NCBI GenBank assembly: GCA_011037195.1
Contig: JAAEAF010003552.1
Span: 1-64,000, forward strand
Source: Triatoma infestans
Lineage: Eukaryota; Arthropoda; Insecta; Hemiptera; Reduviidae
Direction of reading: 5' to 3'
DNA: 64,000 nt
Positions 1 to 10,549 of this stretch are shown here, in pieces. The notes beneath the pieces were generated by a model. That model searched no databases, was not told the DNA's origin, and was given only the letters and a program-made list of their open reading frames with translations. How positions within the stretch are numbered: the first letter of the stretch is position 1; the number at the start of each line of letters is the position of its first letter. Both the position numbers and the translations under genes were made by a program.

Positions 1-252
1 AAGAAGAGAAAGTGATGATATAACAGGTTTTTTGACAGAGGTCGCAGGTCATTTTGTGCAATCTATTCTTATTATAAATTATTCAGTAAATTCAAATGTG
101 ACATTATCCTTTTAAAAATTAATTTTTTCATAAACCAAATGTCACCAACTCAAATTACGATAAAAAAAAAAAAGAAATAATAATAATAATTTTAAATGAC
201 AATTTATTTTTTGTTTTCAAGAGTTAGTAATCACATTTTCTATTATATCTAG
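1..252 (+). other. intron sequence, no gene
   Basis: This AT-rich stretch leads into the 3' splice site (polypyrimidine tract then AG at 251-252) of the first visible obstructor exon. It contains no coding signal or recognisable repeat. Confidence 0.6.
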
Positions 253-450
253 GTTGGGCCCAAAACTGTCCAGAAAGAAATGGTCGATTTGCGGATCCCA
301 GTCAATGCGATGCATATATAGAATGTGAAGATGGTATACCCACCCCCAAGCTATGTCCAGACGGTCTAATGTTTTCTAATGAAGCTTCATTCTTCTCATA
401 TCCATGTGTATATCCTGGGCAAACTGATTGCTCTTCCAGGCCATCCACAC
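253..450 (+). CDS. obst-E: obst-E-like exon, chitin-binding domain 1
   Basis: The exon lies between AG at 251-252 and the GTTAGT donor at 451. It encodes WAQNCPERNGRF onward with six cysteines, the aromatic-rich DAYIEC segment and the PDGLMF segment typical of ChtBD2. It enters in phase 1 from an exon outside the window and leaves in phase 1. Confidence 0.88.
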
Positions 451-3400
451 GTTAGTGTTTATATTAATTTATTGTTAAATTATAAGTAGGTAATTTTATA
501 AATATTATTCATATTTTTTTTTTTTTACTTTTTAATTACTCTTTGTTACCAGCCCAACAATACAATTGTTTTACACGGTAATTTGTAATATGCTTATATA
601 ACAAAAATACAATATATAGTTATACATATATAAAGTTTGTCAACTATAACTATGTATGAGAAAGAGAAATTCGTGGGGGTGTTTTACAATAGCCTTTTCT
701 TCTTGTCTTTGGTGAGAGCCTGTACGTTATCCAGCCCTTCTGAACCTATATAGCTACCCCAAATTTCGGGGCCTTCTCAGTGCACTGCCGGTCTCCAGGC
801 AATGTTTTTTTTATTACCGGTAATCCTGTCCTGAGCTAATCTCATCCCTGAATCACTTTCTCTTACTTATATAAGACATGTGTACACCTAAACGTCACAT
901 TTTGAAAAGCTTTCACCGAGAAATATTTGTTTGTAGGCTTTTCGTAAGGTATGATAAGCTGTTTTGAGAGAATTATTCGTAAACATGTCATTATGAACCT
1001 TTGAACAACGAAACTGTGTACACGAAAAATCATAGAATGTTCAATCTTGACATTCCGCCTGAATAAGATCACACGACTACAAAGAGGAGCTGGCTACTTC
1101 TTCAGGAATTTCGGCATCTTTGCAGACATTCTAGCCACACAACACGAACAAACTTAAACACTGACACCCCCTAACACTCACATAAGACAATTTGCCTGCC
1201 GAAGAGTTGATTTATGCTTGGGTTAACACATCAAATATCAAAAGCATGATCAAAGAGCGATCTTAAAATACGACCATTATTCACCCTAGGAACCTTGTCT
1301 AGGATAAGAGTGTGAGGAAACCTATAAAAAGTGTGGTACCAGATTTGTGTATTTTATTGTATTGAAATTGGGCAAACATATTAATTATTGACAAGCAATG
1401 TTTCAACATATAGTGACTCCTGGCTACGTGTCATAAACTGCAACTACCTTATACACAATAGTTTAAATTAGAAATTTTTTATATAAAAAAAAAAAAAACT
1501 TTTATATATGTCTTTCTACAGAACCTGCCCAGCCAACAGCATCCTGTCCTCATCAGTTCGGATATTACTTACTGGGAGACGCAAATAATTGCGGTCAGTA
1601 CCTTAATTGTGCCCATGGTAAAGGTTACACTTTCAATTGCCCTGAAGGACTTGCTTTCAACCATGTTAGTCTCAGATGTGATTGGGCAGATCTGGTTCCT
1701 ACTTGCAATGCCGAAGGTTAGTTAGAAAATGGTATCTTTCAATTTACTCAATTTTTATTATTATTATTATTAAAATTAAAATGAAGTACAATTTATCCTT
1801 TAATATGATTATTTATTAAAAATAATTTGGTGGGCGGGTTTGCTGTAGTGGTTATAAGCATGGTTTTGTAAGTAGGAGGTCCTTAGTTTGAGCCTAACTG
1901 CTAAATTTTGACCCCAATATTGAAAAAATATTAGTAAAGTATGCGTTTCCCCCCCGTCCATACCTAATTTGGTAGTTGAACGTTAAGCCCGCCTGAAAAA
2001 ATAGGCAACACTTTACTTTAGTAAGAATAACAATATAATGATAAAACCCCTAAAATATCTCTGCATATTTATGCTTTAATAAATTAAGATAACTACGTTT
2101 GCCGAGTTGAAAAAAGAATTTAGAGGAAACTTCAATTAGTAATGCAAGAGAAATTCTGCTTATTAATTATATTACTTAATCATTTTGATGTAAAAGGAAG
2201 TGTCAAAATTTATGAAATTAAGTTTACATTAGAAATCGAAAACAAATGCTTAAGCGTATGGTTTTACGAAGGTATGTTTTGAATGGATTTGTATGTGTGC
2301 GAATGAGATTGTGTGTGGACCGGATAATTTAGGTAAAAGAGAAATATTAGGGGAAGATGTAATTTAATTTCCTTTTAGGAATGACCAGAGGAATCCGATA
2401 AGAAGAGTTGAGTCAAAATTCATTAACAGGAAGTGTTACAGTATCTTTTACAGTTTTTTATTTTTTAAATTTCGCAGTTATAACGAAAAAGACAAAGATT
2501 TTCTATAAACATGGAATATTAACTACCATTAATATATTATAATATAGAATAATTCTTTTACGAGAAATCTGGGAGAGCTATCCACATTGATTGCTTTCTA
2601 AATTGTCATTTAAACTCCTGGATATGAAGACCCCAAAGGAATGTGTAATGTGAGTTATAAAAACATTTCCGCAAAATAAAAGCTCAATATTTTCTATGGT
2701 CTTCTCCGCTAACTATCAGTTTATTCGAATATTCACAATGGCCAAACATTATCCAATATTTTATATAATGTAGAAAAGTTAATTAAAACTGATAAATAAA
2801 GCAAAGGTTTTTAGTTACCTAATTATATAAGAGAATGAAAATCACAAATTTATACCAAATATTAGGAAATAATAATATATAATTGAGTCTGTGAAATATA
2901 ATGATAATAATTATTAAAAAACACATACCTATTTGCCTCTACATAATAGACTTGTTTATATCATAAGACCCATTAAATGCATTCCAAAAATTCCTAAATA
3001 AACAAAATATATTAACTGGAAAATTCCTAAATAATGAAGAAAATAGGATGACTGGAAAAGTGATTTTTGCTAAATTCGTATACACAATTTTTGACATATA
3101 TCGTGAGGATTAGCACTTAGTGACAAAAATTTCTTCACTCCCAAACGTTCGATATATAATAATAATAATAAAAAAATTATATAAATAAAGTTATTAAAAA
3201 TAGGTTTTCAATTTTGAAGAAAATCAGATGAACGGCTTTGAAACTTTTTATCTGGGTAAATTGAGTTTTGAGGAAACTGGAACGTCGTCAGGTTTTCTTA
3301 TCGTCAAAATTTTGAGACTGTGTCAAATTTTCGAAATTCAGTTTTCACCGGTTATACATGTCTTAAGGTCCCTTAAGTACGAAAAACGTGATAATAGGGA

Positions 3401-6400
3401 ATGGTTGTATTTGAGTCTAAACAAATAATATCTCAAATATGAAAACAATCTTAGGAAGTTTAAACTTCATATTCCGTTTAAGTTTTCCACATTTTTCTCG
3501 AAAACAACTCCAAAAGATTTGCTTTAAACGGCATATGCAATCGACATATATATAAACAAACACCACCACTTTAATTTAACAGTTTCAAAGAAAATTGATT
3601 TTTTGTGAGATTCGTGTTTTACCACCAACATATTATTAATGTAGTTTAGGAGAAATGCTAAAATTTCATTTAACTGGAATTGTGACTTTACAGAATTTTT
3701 TTTTGAAATATTCTCAAAGCAGCTACAAAGTTTTTTTTCCAAAGACTAACTGCACAGATATATATCTATCACCTTTATTTGACACATTTTTCTTCTTAAC
3801 ATAATTATACATCATACTTAATTTTATAAACATAATTGATTTTAGGGTATTCTAGGAATCTGTGGCGCTAGATTTCAAATGAAAGTGATGTTCCATTAAC
3901 AAAATTCGATTTGCTAATTTGCCTTTAGTCATTTTTAGTTCCGTTTTTCATCTATAATTTATTTCAATTAATATCCCTAGGAGATAGTAAATTTGTCTAA
4001 AAGATAGATGTTGTCTAAAAGAAAGTGTTCTTTGTCGCCTTTGCTCCATATCTTCACAAAATATCAGTCAAAGGGCAACATCCATTTTTATGTCAATCAA
4101 ATAATACCATAAATTATGTTCTAATTAGAATTTATTTAAAAACAATAACATTTGTATACATAAAGTTATTTGAAATGAAATTTGATAGCAGTCTATAGCA
4201 TAATTATAAGTACATTACTTATAGGATGAGACAAACTGCTATAAACTTACTATTCTATGCATTGTAAGTAGATAACAAACGGCTATCCATTACTGATAAC
4301 TAAAAAGACATAATGGCTAATTTACTAAATCGATCTTCTGGCTTTTTTTAATTTCTGTTCTATTATTGTACTCATAGTTGTATCTAAATTGTTCTGATGT
4401 GCAATCCTACGTTTTATACTAGGCCTGACAAATTCATTACTTTCATTATTATCAAAATTCTGCTGTGAACATGTTGATGATTGCAAAAGTAATTCATTTT
4501 TCTCATCTATTATAGATTCTACATTATGCATTTTAGCAATTTTTTTATTATCCTGCGATATTGATTTCCGTATTTTTTCCTTCGCCTTACGCCATCGCTG
4601 TAAGAGATCCATGAACGGGCCTGAAAAGAGTGAATTACATGGCAGTCCACCTCCAGCAATGCTTAATCTTCTTACTTTATTAATATCGATTTTATGAATA
4701 TTTTTATTTTGTTTAGCTGATATTTTAGGAGTATCTCCAATCGTAATTTTCTGTTCTGAAAATTCGCTTACTGTCTCTTTATAACTTAAATTTTCATCCT
4801 CTAAATTTATAAGTTCTTCACTTACTTTTAAAGATTTTTTAGTACATCCATAACCTGATTTGTTTTCCAAATGTTTATGAGTATGTTCGTTTAATTTCTG
4901 TCTAGTTTTGCGGAGTCTTTCTGTCTGATCTTCTGTTTCAGTAGTTCCTATTTCTCTTAAAGACTTTTCTTTCTTTTTTTGGTTGAATTCTTCACTTTTA
5001 GCTTTATTTTCCTCTTCCTTGCAAGTTTGGTTGTAATTAATTTTATGGCCTTTCTTCATTTCATCATTTTTTGCCGTTTCCTTACTAAGCTCTGATTCAT
5101 TTTTTTTCTGTGAGCTTTGTTCTTTGATGGGTATTATTACTTCATTGGATATTTTATTACAAATTTCCATTTCTTTTGATTCACTGTTCTTATCAATGGA
5201 AGCAACAGATTTGTCATTAAACTCAAAAAAATCCATAGGAGCCTTCTCTGAAACTTTCGTTGTTGTATAGTACCCAAACTGTATGATTTGTTTAGTATCA
5301 GTGGATAAAGAATGTGTAATATGATCTGTAAAAGGTGGGTTATCATTTTTATTCGAAGAATCACTACCACTGGTTACGTCATACATATTTCCTGAAGGAG
5401 AAACACTTGAAATATTAGAAACTTCTGGCATACTACTTGTATCTTTCGTTAAATCTGAAGATGTGATGGGTAAATAGTTCTGAAAATTATGCTTACCTTC
5501 ATCTAAATGACAGTCCTTATAAATATATTTAACTGTATGAACAGAAGCGGCATTTCTACTTCTGCATGAAGACAATTGGTAACTTGGCCTGGTTGGTGCA
5601 ACTTGTACAGGTATATGTCTATTTATTTTTAATTTCTCAATTGGTGTAGGCTTATATTCAGGAATGACTTGGCTTTTAGAAAATAATGTAGTTAGAAATT
5701 TGGCATTATTAGCAGAATTTTGTATGTCAGTAACAACATCTTCTACCACTGATGAAATGTCCGGATTACCCTGATTTCCGTCTTTAATGTCGATGCGATT
5801 AAAAACATGCTTCACTGTTTCCTTTACCAAATGTTTAATGAATAAATTGTCATTTTCTTGGTTTTTGTTGGAATCAGAATTTTTCTGATTATTCTTAACT
5901 TTCTTTGAATGCTTGAAATGACAATGCGGTCTATTACAAATATTATCATCAAAAAATGGACAATTAATTCTGGAGAAATAACACTTTGAAGGCAACATTA
6001 CTTTAAGTATATTATTCAATGATCAGAAAAAATTAAAATAAAAATTAGTAATAAACACTTGAAAGGTTATGTTTACGTTCGAAACTATTAAAACGACCGG
6101 TAGATTTGTTGGTAGCATTGTGCAATGATTAACAATAGCGGCAAGTGGGTACACATTTCTGTCACAAACACCCAGCAAAGCAAATACAAAAAAAATGCAT
6201 TAAGATACGAAATTTACCTTTCACATTGATACTTTTATAATTTTTTTTTTATCCTATATCCTGTAAAGCATATGCTTAGAAGTAGATAGTTAAGCAATTT
6301 CAAGAATGGAAATTGCCAACTAAATAGCAACAAATACTTTAAATATCTCTTTATATGTCATTTATAAGGTGAACCTTTCCCAGATTCAATCCGAAGGGTT

Positions 6401-8983
6401 GCTCTAGGTGAGAAGCTATAGCCACTTTTCGGGTCCTTTAGGTATAGCAAATTTTCTTCAAATTTATAATTCTTAGTAAAATAAAATCACTTACTTGAGG
6501 AAACCACAAACTTACCTCTTCCTAAAACCCCCTTAAATTAACTTTCTCGGAATAAAGTTTGAAACAAAAGTATAGGTCCCTGTATTTATAGAAGTGGTGA
6601 TTCTTAATATTTGTGTTTGATATACCAAGCTTAAAGAAAATCATTGGAGCCTTTTTTTTTCCAAAACAGGAAAATCCATTCAGGTTTGAAAATGTTAGGT
6701 TTGAACATTCTGCGATTTTTGTTTTTGAGCATATATATGTATACACACACACACACACACACATACCTACACGGTGAAAACGCGATATCCAAAATTTGAC
6801 ATGTTTACAATAGTACAATTACCAGGAGTAATTGCAAGTAAAAATGACGTGGCTTATTTGACCTAATCAAGATAGAAGACATTGTGTTAAACTCTATTTG
6901 TGCATTGCTGCAATTCCAATTTTGAAGAAAAATCTGTTAATTAGAAGTGCAATTCTATTGAATTCTGAAAATTTTCGGATTTTCTCGAGAAAACGGCTCC
7001 AACCATTTTCTTCAGACTTGGAATTGCACATATATTTACCTCTCACTTTTACTGACTCTGAAAAAAGTAGATTTTATCATCAGGTATTCCAAATCATTCA
7101 ATAATGTATCTTTTTAAAGTTATTAAATACAACATTAATGGGGCCCCATAATTACCAACAGTAATATGGTCAATCCATTCCATTACCGATATTTAATTCA
7201 TAATATTGAAAAAATCCAATCCAAATTTGTAAGTTGGTTTACTAGCCATAGTTTTTCCTACACATTATCTGTAGTTTTTTAGAGGGGATATTGAACTGCT
7301 GCTTAAAAAATCTATTGTGCCCTCCGGGGAGCCTTCTCATAAGATTATGTATAATTATATTTTAAATATAGACACTCTTGAATCCAGGCTTTAAAATCTG
7401 ATCTAATTTTCCTCCATACACGGCTTAATAATGTATAGTCTGTCCTGAAATTTTTGCATTATATTTAACATCCTTCTCATAGTTTTATAAAATTTTGATT
7501 TATTTAATAAACCATTTCTTACAAAAATTACATTTATAATTTACCAATTAAAAGAATTCTTAGAAATAATAATAATGTTGACTTGGACTTTTTCCATGAT
7601 AGTATAAATACAAACACGTTACTTTATAGATCATAAGTTACCTATTCTTCTTTTTATATATTTAGTTTTTTCAACTTCACTCCAAAGTAAAAAAGAATTT
7701 TGATTTCTTGTTCGGAGGCAAGAGTTTTGTTTGTAAAGATGAATGTAGGTGTTATTTATAGCTGTCCAACACAATAAAGTCGATGCATCTTCGCTTAATC
7801 TATTTTCTTCATACTTGATATTGTTTAAACATAATTGAATGAACTTTTTTTAAATAAATGAATGTTCTTTTTTTTCTTTCCTTTTTTAAATTTAAAGCGC
7901 GTCAACACCTATGGTCATCGACGCCTGGATCCTTTTTAGTGCACTGCCAGTCTCCGCACAGTGTCCTCTCTTTACAGACAACACTGTACATCACCTGACA
8001 ATGAGCTGTAAGAGACTCTTAGCAAGAGAAAATCAGGCTGCACTGCTGGGCTCGAACCCGGACCTCCGCGCTACCAGGCCAGCGCGCTACTACCGAGCTA
8101 ATCCTCTCTCCTTGAATGTATTATATTATAATGTTAATAATACATGCAGAAAATCGGTTAACCAAAAGTGCGATATTACAAAATAGGTTTTTGAGTTTAA
8201 TGGAATTTCCTCGATAACGGTTATAATTGTTTCCTTTAAACTTAGTATGCTTGCTGCATAGATAGAAATGTATCACTTTTATATGAAATATTTTTCTGAT
8301 AAAATTGATTTTTGAGGGGTATTGGGGTCTGTCAGTTGGTTTAAATTTAAATTTGCACGCCTTGTTGATTTTGTCATAGAGCGCACCATATAAGGCCGCT
8401 CAGATATACAAGCGAAATCCCCAATAAATATTTATTTTCATTCATGTAACATATCCGAGAAAAACATATTGTGTCACAAGTTATCATCATTCTCTCACAA
8501 GTTATTGTCATTTAATTCTAAATAGGGCACATCTCTAATTTAAGTATGGGAATGTTGTAAAATTATTCCAGAATACTTCTTTATAGTCATCTACTGTTTT
8601 ATTGTCCTCATGTTTAGGATATCTTGGATTCACCTGCCCAGTCACTTACAGTAACGAACTGGGTTATCCTGCAGAGTATTCGTACCATAGAGCTGCTGGA
8701 AGCTGTGACAAATATTTCATATGTATACAAGACCGACCAAGATTATTCGGATGTCCGGAAGGACAGGCTTTTAGCGAAGATACTAAAAAATGTGAAGATG
8801 AACGTGATGTATCAGGATGGTGAGTATATTAATACTATGAAATGTATAGATAATATTAAAAATTCATGTCATGAACAAGTTGTTGATCATGAAAGAAACT
8901 GAACTTCAGATATGATGGCAGTACATAAATGCCTAAGTCTTCTTTTTTTAAATCTAATATTGTAAAATTTTTGTTTTAGTTAA
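253..8983 (+). CDS. obst-E: obstructor/CPAP3 chitin-binding cuticle protein (3' part of gene)
   Basis: This is a secreted cuticular or tracheal matrix protein of the CPAP3 (obstructor/Gasp) family, which binds chitin through three peritrophin-A (ChtBD2) domains. Three coding exons each carry one domain with six cysteines in the expected C-x11/16-C-x5-C-x9-C-x12/16-C-x7/8-C pattern. They join in phase 1 (exon 1 to exon 2 as CAA, exon 2 to exon 3 as GGA). The exon 2/3 junction reads NAEGYLGFTCP, and the third domain has PRLFGCPEG. Both are close to what I remember of Drosophila obst-E. The signal-peptide exon must lie upstream of the window, so the gene is 5' partial. Introns are about 1.07 kb, 6.9 kb and 160 bp, and the 6.9-kb intron contains an antisense gene. 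The last cysteine and the stop are created by the terminal splice at 8819/8980. Family assignment is very secure; the obst-E subtype is moderately secure. Confidence 0.85.
697..860 (-). mobile_element. tRNA-derived SINE fragment, family S1
   Basis: The body segment (ggggccttctcagtgcactgccggtctc) is shared with copies at 7.9, 28.0 and 62.3 kb. The remnant ctgagctaatc at 832-843 corresponds to box A read on the minus strand. The box B part seems lost or diverged. Confidence 0.55.
1522..1716 (+). CDS. obst-E: obst-E-like exon, chitin-binding domain 2
   Basis: The acceptor is at 1520-1521 and the GTTAGT donor at 1717. The translation has ASCPHQFGYYLLGDANNC, a QYLNC motif, CPEGLAF and CDWADLVPTC. 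Six cysteines are present, and this is the best conserved of the three domains. Confidence 0.9.
1830..2025 (+). mobile_element. tRNA-like SINE remnant, second family
   Basis: Near 1840-1905 a tRNA-like head can be read on the plus strand. A box A-like TTGCTGTAGTGGTTA is followed about 30 bases later by a box B-like AGTTTGAGCC. The following 120 bases have a higher GC content than the surrounding intron. It does not share the S1 body. Confidence 0.4.
2026..3205. other. intron of obst-E-like gene, no feature seen
   Basis: AT-rich sequence with short simple-sequence tracts such as ATAATAATAAT near 3160. I see no exon, RNA gene or recognisable repeat. Confidence 0.4.
3210..3900 (+). repeat. dispersed repeat family A, diverged forward copy
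   Basis: The order of conserved landmarks matches other copies: tttcaccgg then ggtcccttaagt (3348-3376), the segment aaactt..atattccgttta, the aaaacaactccaaaagattt segment, tatcacctttatttga, and gattttagggtattctaggaa. No clear terminal repeat remains at either end. Confidence 0.6.
4131..4136 (-). terminator. candidate poly(A) signal AATAAA for REXO1-like gene
   Basis: TTTATT on the plus strand is AATAAA on the coding strand, about 190 bases after the stop at 4325. No genomic A-tract follows it, which argues weakly against a recent retrocopy. Confidence 0.35.
4325..5998 (-). CDS. REXO1-like N-terminal protein, intronless, without exonuclease domain
   Basis: An uninterrupted frame of 557 codons from the preferred ATG at 5998 (an upstream in-frame ATG at 6019 would add seven residues). 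The start MLPSKCYFSRINCPFF with C-x7-C-x4-C-x3-H (CPFFDDNIC..NRPHCHFKH) matches the N-terminal CCCH finger of REXO1/TCEB3-binding protein, where the Met lies at the same distance from the finger. A YKPTPIEKLKI segment near residue 115 and the basic KRRIAH motif near residue 530 also occur in that family. The middle is low-complexity, rich in Lys, Glu, Ser and Asn, with coiled-coil character. REXO1 proteins continue into a C-terminal DEDDh exonuclease domain; here the frame stops right after KRRIAH and no splice donor is evident. It lies antisense within the second intron of the obst-E-like gene. It may be a truncated but maintained gene or a 3'-truncated retrocopy. Confidence 0.6.
   Translation of the reverse strand: MLPSKCYFSRINCPFFDDNICNRPHCHFKHSKKVKNNQKNSDSNKNQENDNLFIKHLVKETVKHVFNRIDIKDGNQGNPDISSVVEDVVTDIQNSANNAKFLTTLFSKSQVIPEYKPTPIEKLKINRHIPVQVAPTRPSYQLSSCRSRNAASVHTVKYIYKDCHLDEGKHNFQNYLPITSSDLTKDTSSMPEVSNISSVSPSGNMYDVTSGSDSSNKNDNPPFTDHITHSLSTDTKQIIQFGYYTTTKVSEKAPMDFFEFNDKSVASIDKNSESKEMEICNKISNEVIIPIKEQSSQKKNESELSKETAKNDEMKKGHKINYNQTCKEEENKAKSEEFNQKKKEKSLREIGTTETEDQTERLRKTRQKLNEHTHKHLENKSGYGCTKKSLKVSEELINLEDENLSYKETVSEFSEQKITIGDTPKISAKQNKNIHKIDINKVRRLSIAGGGLPCNSLFSGPFMDLLQRWRKAKEKIRKSISQDNKKIAKMHNVESIIDEKNELLLQSSTCSQQNFDNNESNEFVRPSIKRRIAHQNNLDTTMSTIIEQKLKKARRSI
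6360..6860 (-). repeat. dispersed repeat family A, reverse copy with AC microsatellite
   Basis: Read on the minus strand this has the family A order: tttcaccg near 6776, a CA/TG run at 6743-6763, aacctaacattttca, the aaggctccaatgattttctttaagctt segment, and tgaaacttta. The end at about 6815-6835 (accaggagtaatt) is a diverged GGAGTAAGAG terminus. Confidence 0.6.
6743..6763. repeat. (CA)n microsatellite within family A
   Basis: A run of about ten CA dinucleotides at the same relative site as the TG/CA runs in other family A copies (24641, 32189, 37506, 55633, 59338, 63640). Confidence 0.85.
6890..7110 (+). repeat. dispersed repeat family A, partial forward copy
   Basis: The segment reads aattccaattttgaagaaaaatctgttaattagaagtgcaattcta, then aacggctccaaccattttcttcagacttggaatt, then tcacttttactga. 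It equals one internal module of the family and abuts the reverse copy head to head. Confidence 0.55.
7111..7898. other. intron of obst-E-like gene, little visible
   Basis: Mostly AT-rich unique-looking sequence. A short piece at 7312-7345 (tgtgccctccggggagccttctca) matches the S1 SINE body and is probably a decayed fragment. Confidence 0.4.
7899..8112 (-). mobile_element. tRNA-derived SINE, family S1
   Basis: On the minus strand the head reads GGATTAGCTCGGTAGTAGCG (box A) followed by GGTCCGGGTTCGAGCCC (box B), the intragenic Pol III promoter of a tRNA. The body with tagtgcactgccagtctccgcacagtgt follows. It is GC-richer than its surroundings and the same family as 27.95-28.1 kb. Confidence 0.75.
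8140..8420 (+). repeat. dispersed repeat family A, partial forward copy
   Basis: Landmarks are gaaaatcggttaaccaaaagtgcgat, tcctcgataacggttataattgtttcctttaaactt, tatcacttttat, and tctgataaaattgatttttgaggggtattgggg. It ends about 200 bases upstream of the third obstructor exon. Confidence 0.6.
8618..8819 (+). CDS. obst-E: obst-E-like exon, chitin-binding domain 3
   Basis: The acceptor is at 8616-8617 and the donor GTGAGT at 8820. Unspliced, the frame would run into W-stop at 8818-8823 with only five cysteines in the domain. Splicing at 8819 leaves TG, which joins T at 8980 to form TGT (Cys), restoring the sixth cysteine. Confidence 0.85.
8980..8983 (+). CDS. obst-E: obst-E-like terminal coding exon (last base of Cys plus stop)
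   Basis: A pyrimidine-rich acceptor (ttgttttag, 8971-8979) is followed by T-TAA. With the phase left by the previous exon this gives Cys then stop, so the coding part of the last exon is four bases and the rest is 3' UTR. This is inferred from splice-site quality and the restored sixth cysteine. Confidence 0.6.
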
Positions 8984-8989
8984 ATCCAA

Positions 8990-9490
8990 GGTGTTCAACA
9001 ATAACTAGGAGTATTTCGAGCTTAATATTGGCAGAGATATGGTGTACAAAAATTTTATCATTAATAATTGTGTATATAAATTTTTAAAAGCTTTTACCCT
9101 TGGCAAAACCAATGAATTATATCCATTAAAAATATTATTAACTTAAAACTAAATTATTATTCCTTGTTTTTACCTATTTTACATTTATCGCAATAATTAT
9201 TTTTTCTTTCCAAAAGATGTTTTACGCCACTGATGAAAGGGCTTGCTTGATGTTTTTTTTTTAAAGGAATATTTCGCTCTATATTCTTCTAAAGAAAAAT
9301 TGTTCAACGTCTAGTTATAGTCTTGCTGTTTTAAGAAAGATTTTTAAATAAGAGCTGGGCAAAATTGGATTTAAAACTCGAATTCTGGAGGCCACCAAAA
9401 GAAAAAGAAAGCTTTACCTGTTAGGTGGATTGTCAAGTCGGAAGTGTGTTATGCCTTTTTCATTTGGTGAAATATATAGGTGACGATCAT
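8990..9490. other. 3' flank of obst-E-like gene, no feature seen
   Basis: Probable 3' UTR to about 9150, then AT-rich intergenic sequence with no recognised repeat. Confidence 0.4.
9125..9130 (+). terminator. candidate poly(A) signal ATTAAA for obst-E-like gene
   Basis: ATTAAA lies about 140 bases after the inferred stop codon. It is a common variant signal, but the region is AT-rich, so this is only a candidate. Confidence 0.3.
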
Positions 9491-9580
9491 ATTTGCCTGA
9501 CTCAGTAGTCAGGAGATTTTTGGTACACTCTAAAGATGGAGTCGGAAAAGTTGGAGTTCGATTCCTATTAGTAGATTTTA
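9491..9580 (+). mobile_element. tRNA-like SINE head
   Basis: TGACTCAGTAGTCAGGAG (box A-like, about 9497) and GGAGTTCGATTCC (box B, about 9556) have spacing close to that of a tRNA. There is no cloverleaf-quality acceptor stem, so this is a SINE head rather than a functional tRNA. Confidence 0.5.
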
Positions 9581-10084
9581 TTAAAATCAAAAATGTGCTC
9601 GAAATAATTGATAAAATACTTCATTTGTATGAAAGTACAAAAGTATCAAATACATTGTATGAAACAACAAGATATAGTCAATCCTCTTTTGGCACGAAAT
9701 TGTGTTTGTATTTTTTGCTATAATTTATTGTCATGATCATGAAATGAAAAAGTAAATAATATTAGCAAAGTGGCGCTAATGGCCAGCGATGTCGATGCGA
9801 AAAAAAAAGTAGCAAAGATCACTAACGTTCGTATTCATTTTTTTGTTTAACTCAGGCCGCAGGATTTTTATCTTAAATAAGAGCTGCAATTAAAAATTCA
9901 AGCTGAAAAACGAACCATTTAAATATGAATTTTATTTATTATGAATGTACAAACTTTAATTCATTTAGTTCTAAGTCTGCAGAAAAAAGCAAATGGAATA
10001 GAATGCATTAAATACCCGGAGTTTGGCTTAGTACGTTGAAAGAGTAACAAGCGCACTGCATTAATTTATTTTTTTTTGTAGTTT
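9581..10084. other. intergenic, no feature seen
   Basis: AT-rich sequence between the SINE head and the LINE. Nothing recognisable. Confidence 0.35.
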
Positions 10085-10549
10085 CTACGATGAATAGTGA
10101 TTTGATTTTTGGTGGGACTACAGAGTTGACTTCGGAGGTTACAGTGTTAAATTTTCAAAATATTTTAACGAGTAGGTTTTGTTATATTAACAATTTAAAT
10201 TTGGTTCACTTTTAATAAATTTAGTGATTTGTGCTTTAAAGCTGTATAGTGGAGGCCAGTGGGCAGAGTTTTGTGGTGGGGCGATAGACACTACACTAAC
10301 ACATTGAAGAAAAATATAACATTCTGTGGATGTGCTGGTAAATAAATGAATTTTTAACAATACTCTGATATAAACAAAACAAAGTCAACATTTATTATCA
10401 TACCATATAGTGCATTTGGTTACAATTGTAAATCTTCAAATACTTAAATTAATCTGTTCTTCTATTATATTTTATTGATAATTGAAATTTAATTATCATT
10501 TTTATCTCCGAAAAACAATTGCTAAAACTAATTAAAAAAAAAAATATTC

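Noticed and set aside
6898..7104. 68-codon ORF in the obst-E-like intron
   Set aside because: It lies entirely within a family A repeat module; similar frames appear by chance in other copies.
8602..8902. Two overlapping unspliced ORFs at the third obstructor exon
   Set aside because: One is the true exon extended into its intron and the other is an out-of-frame reading of the same bases.
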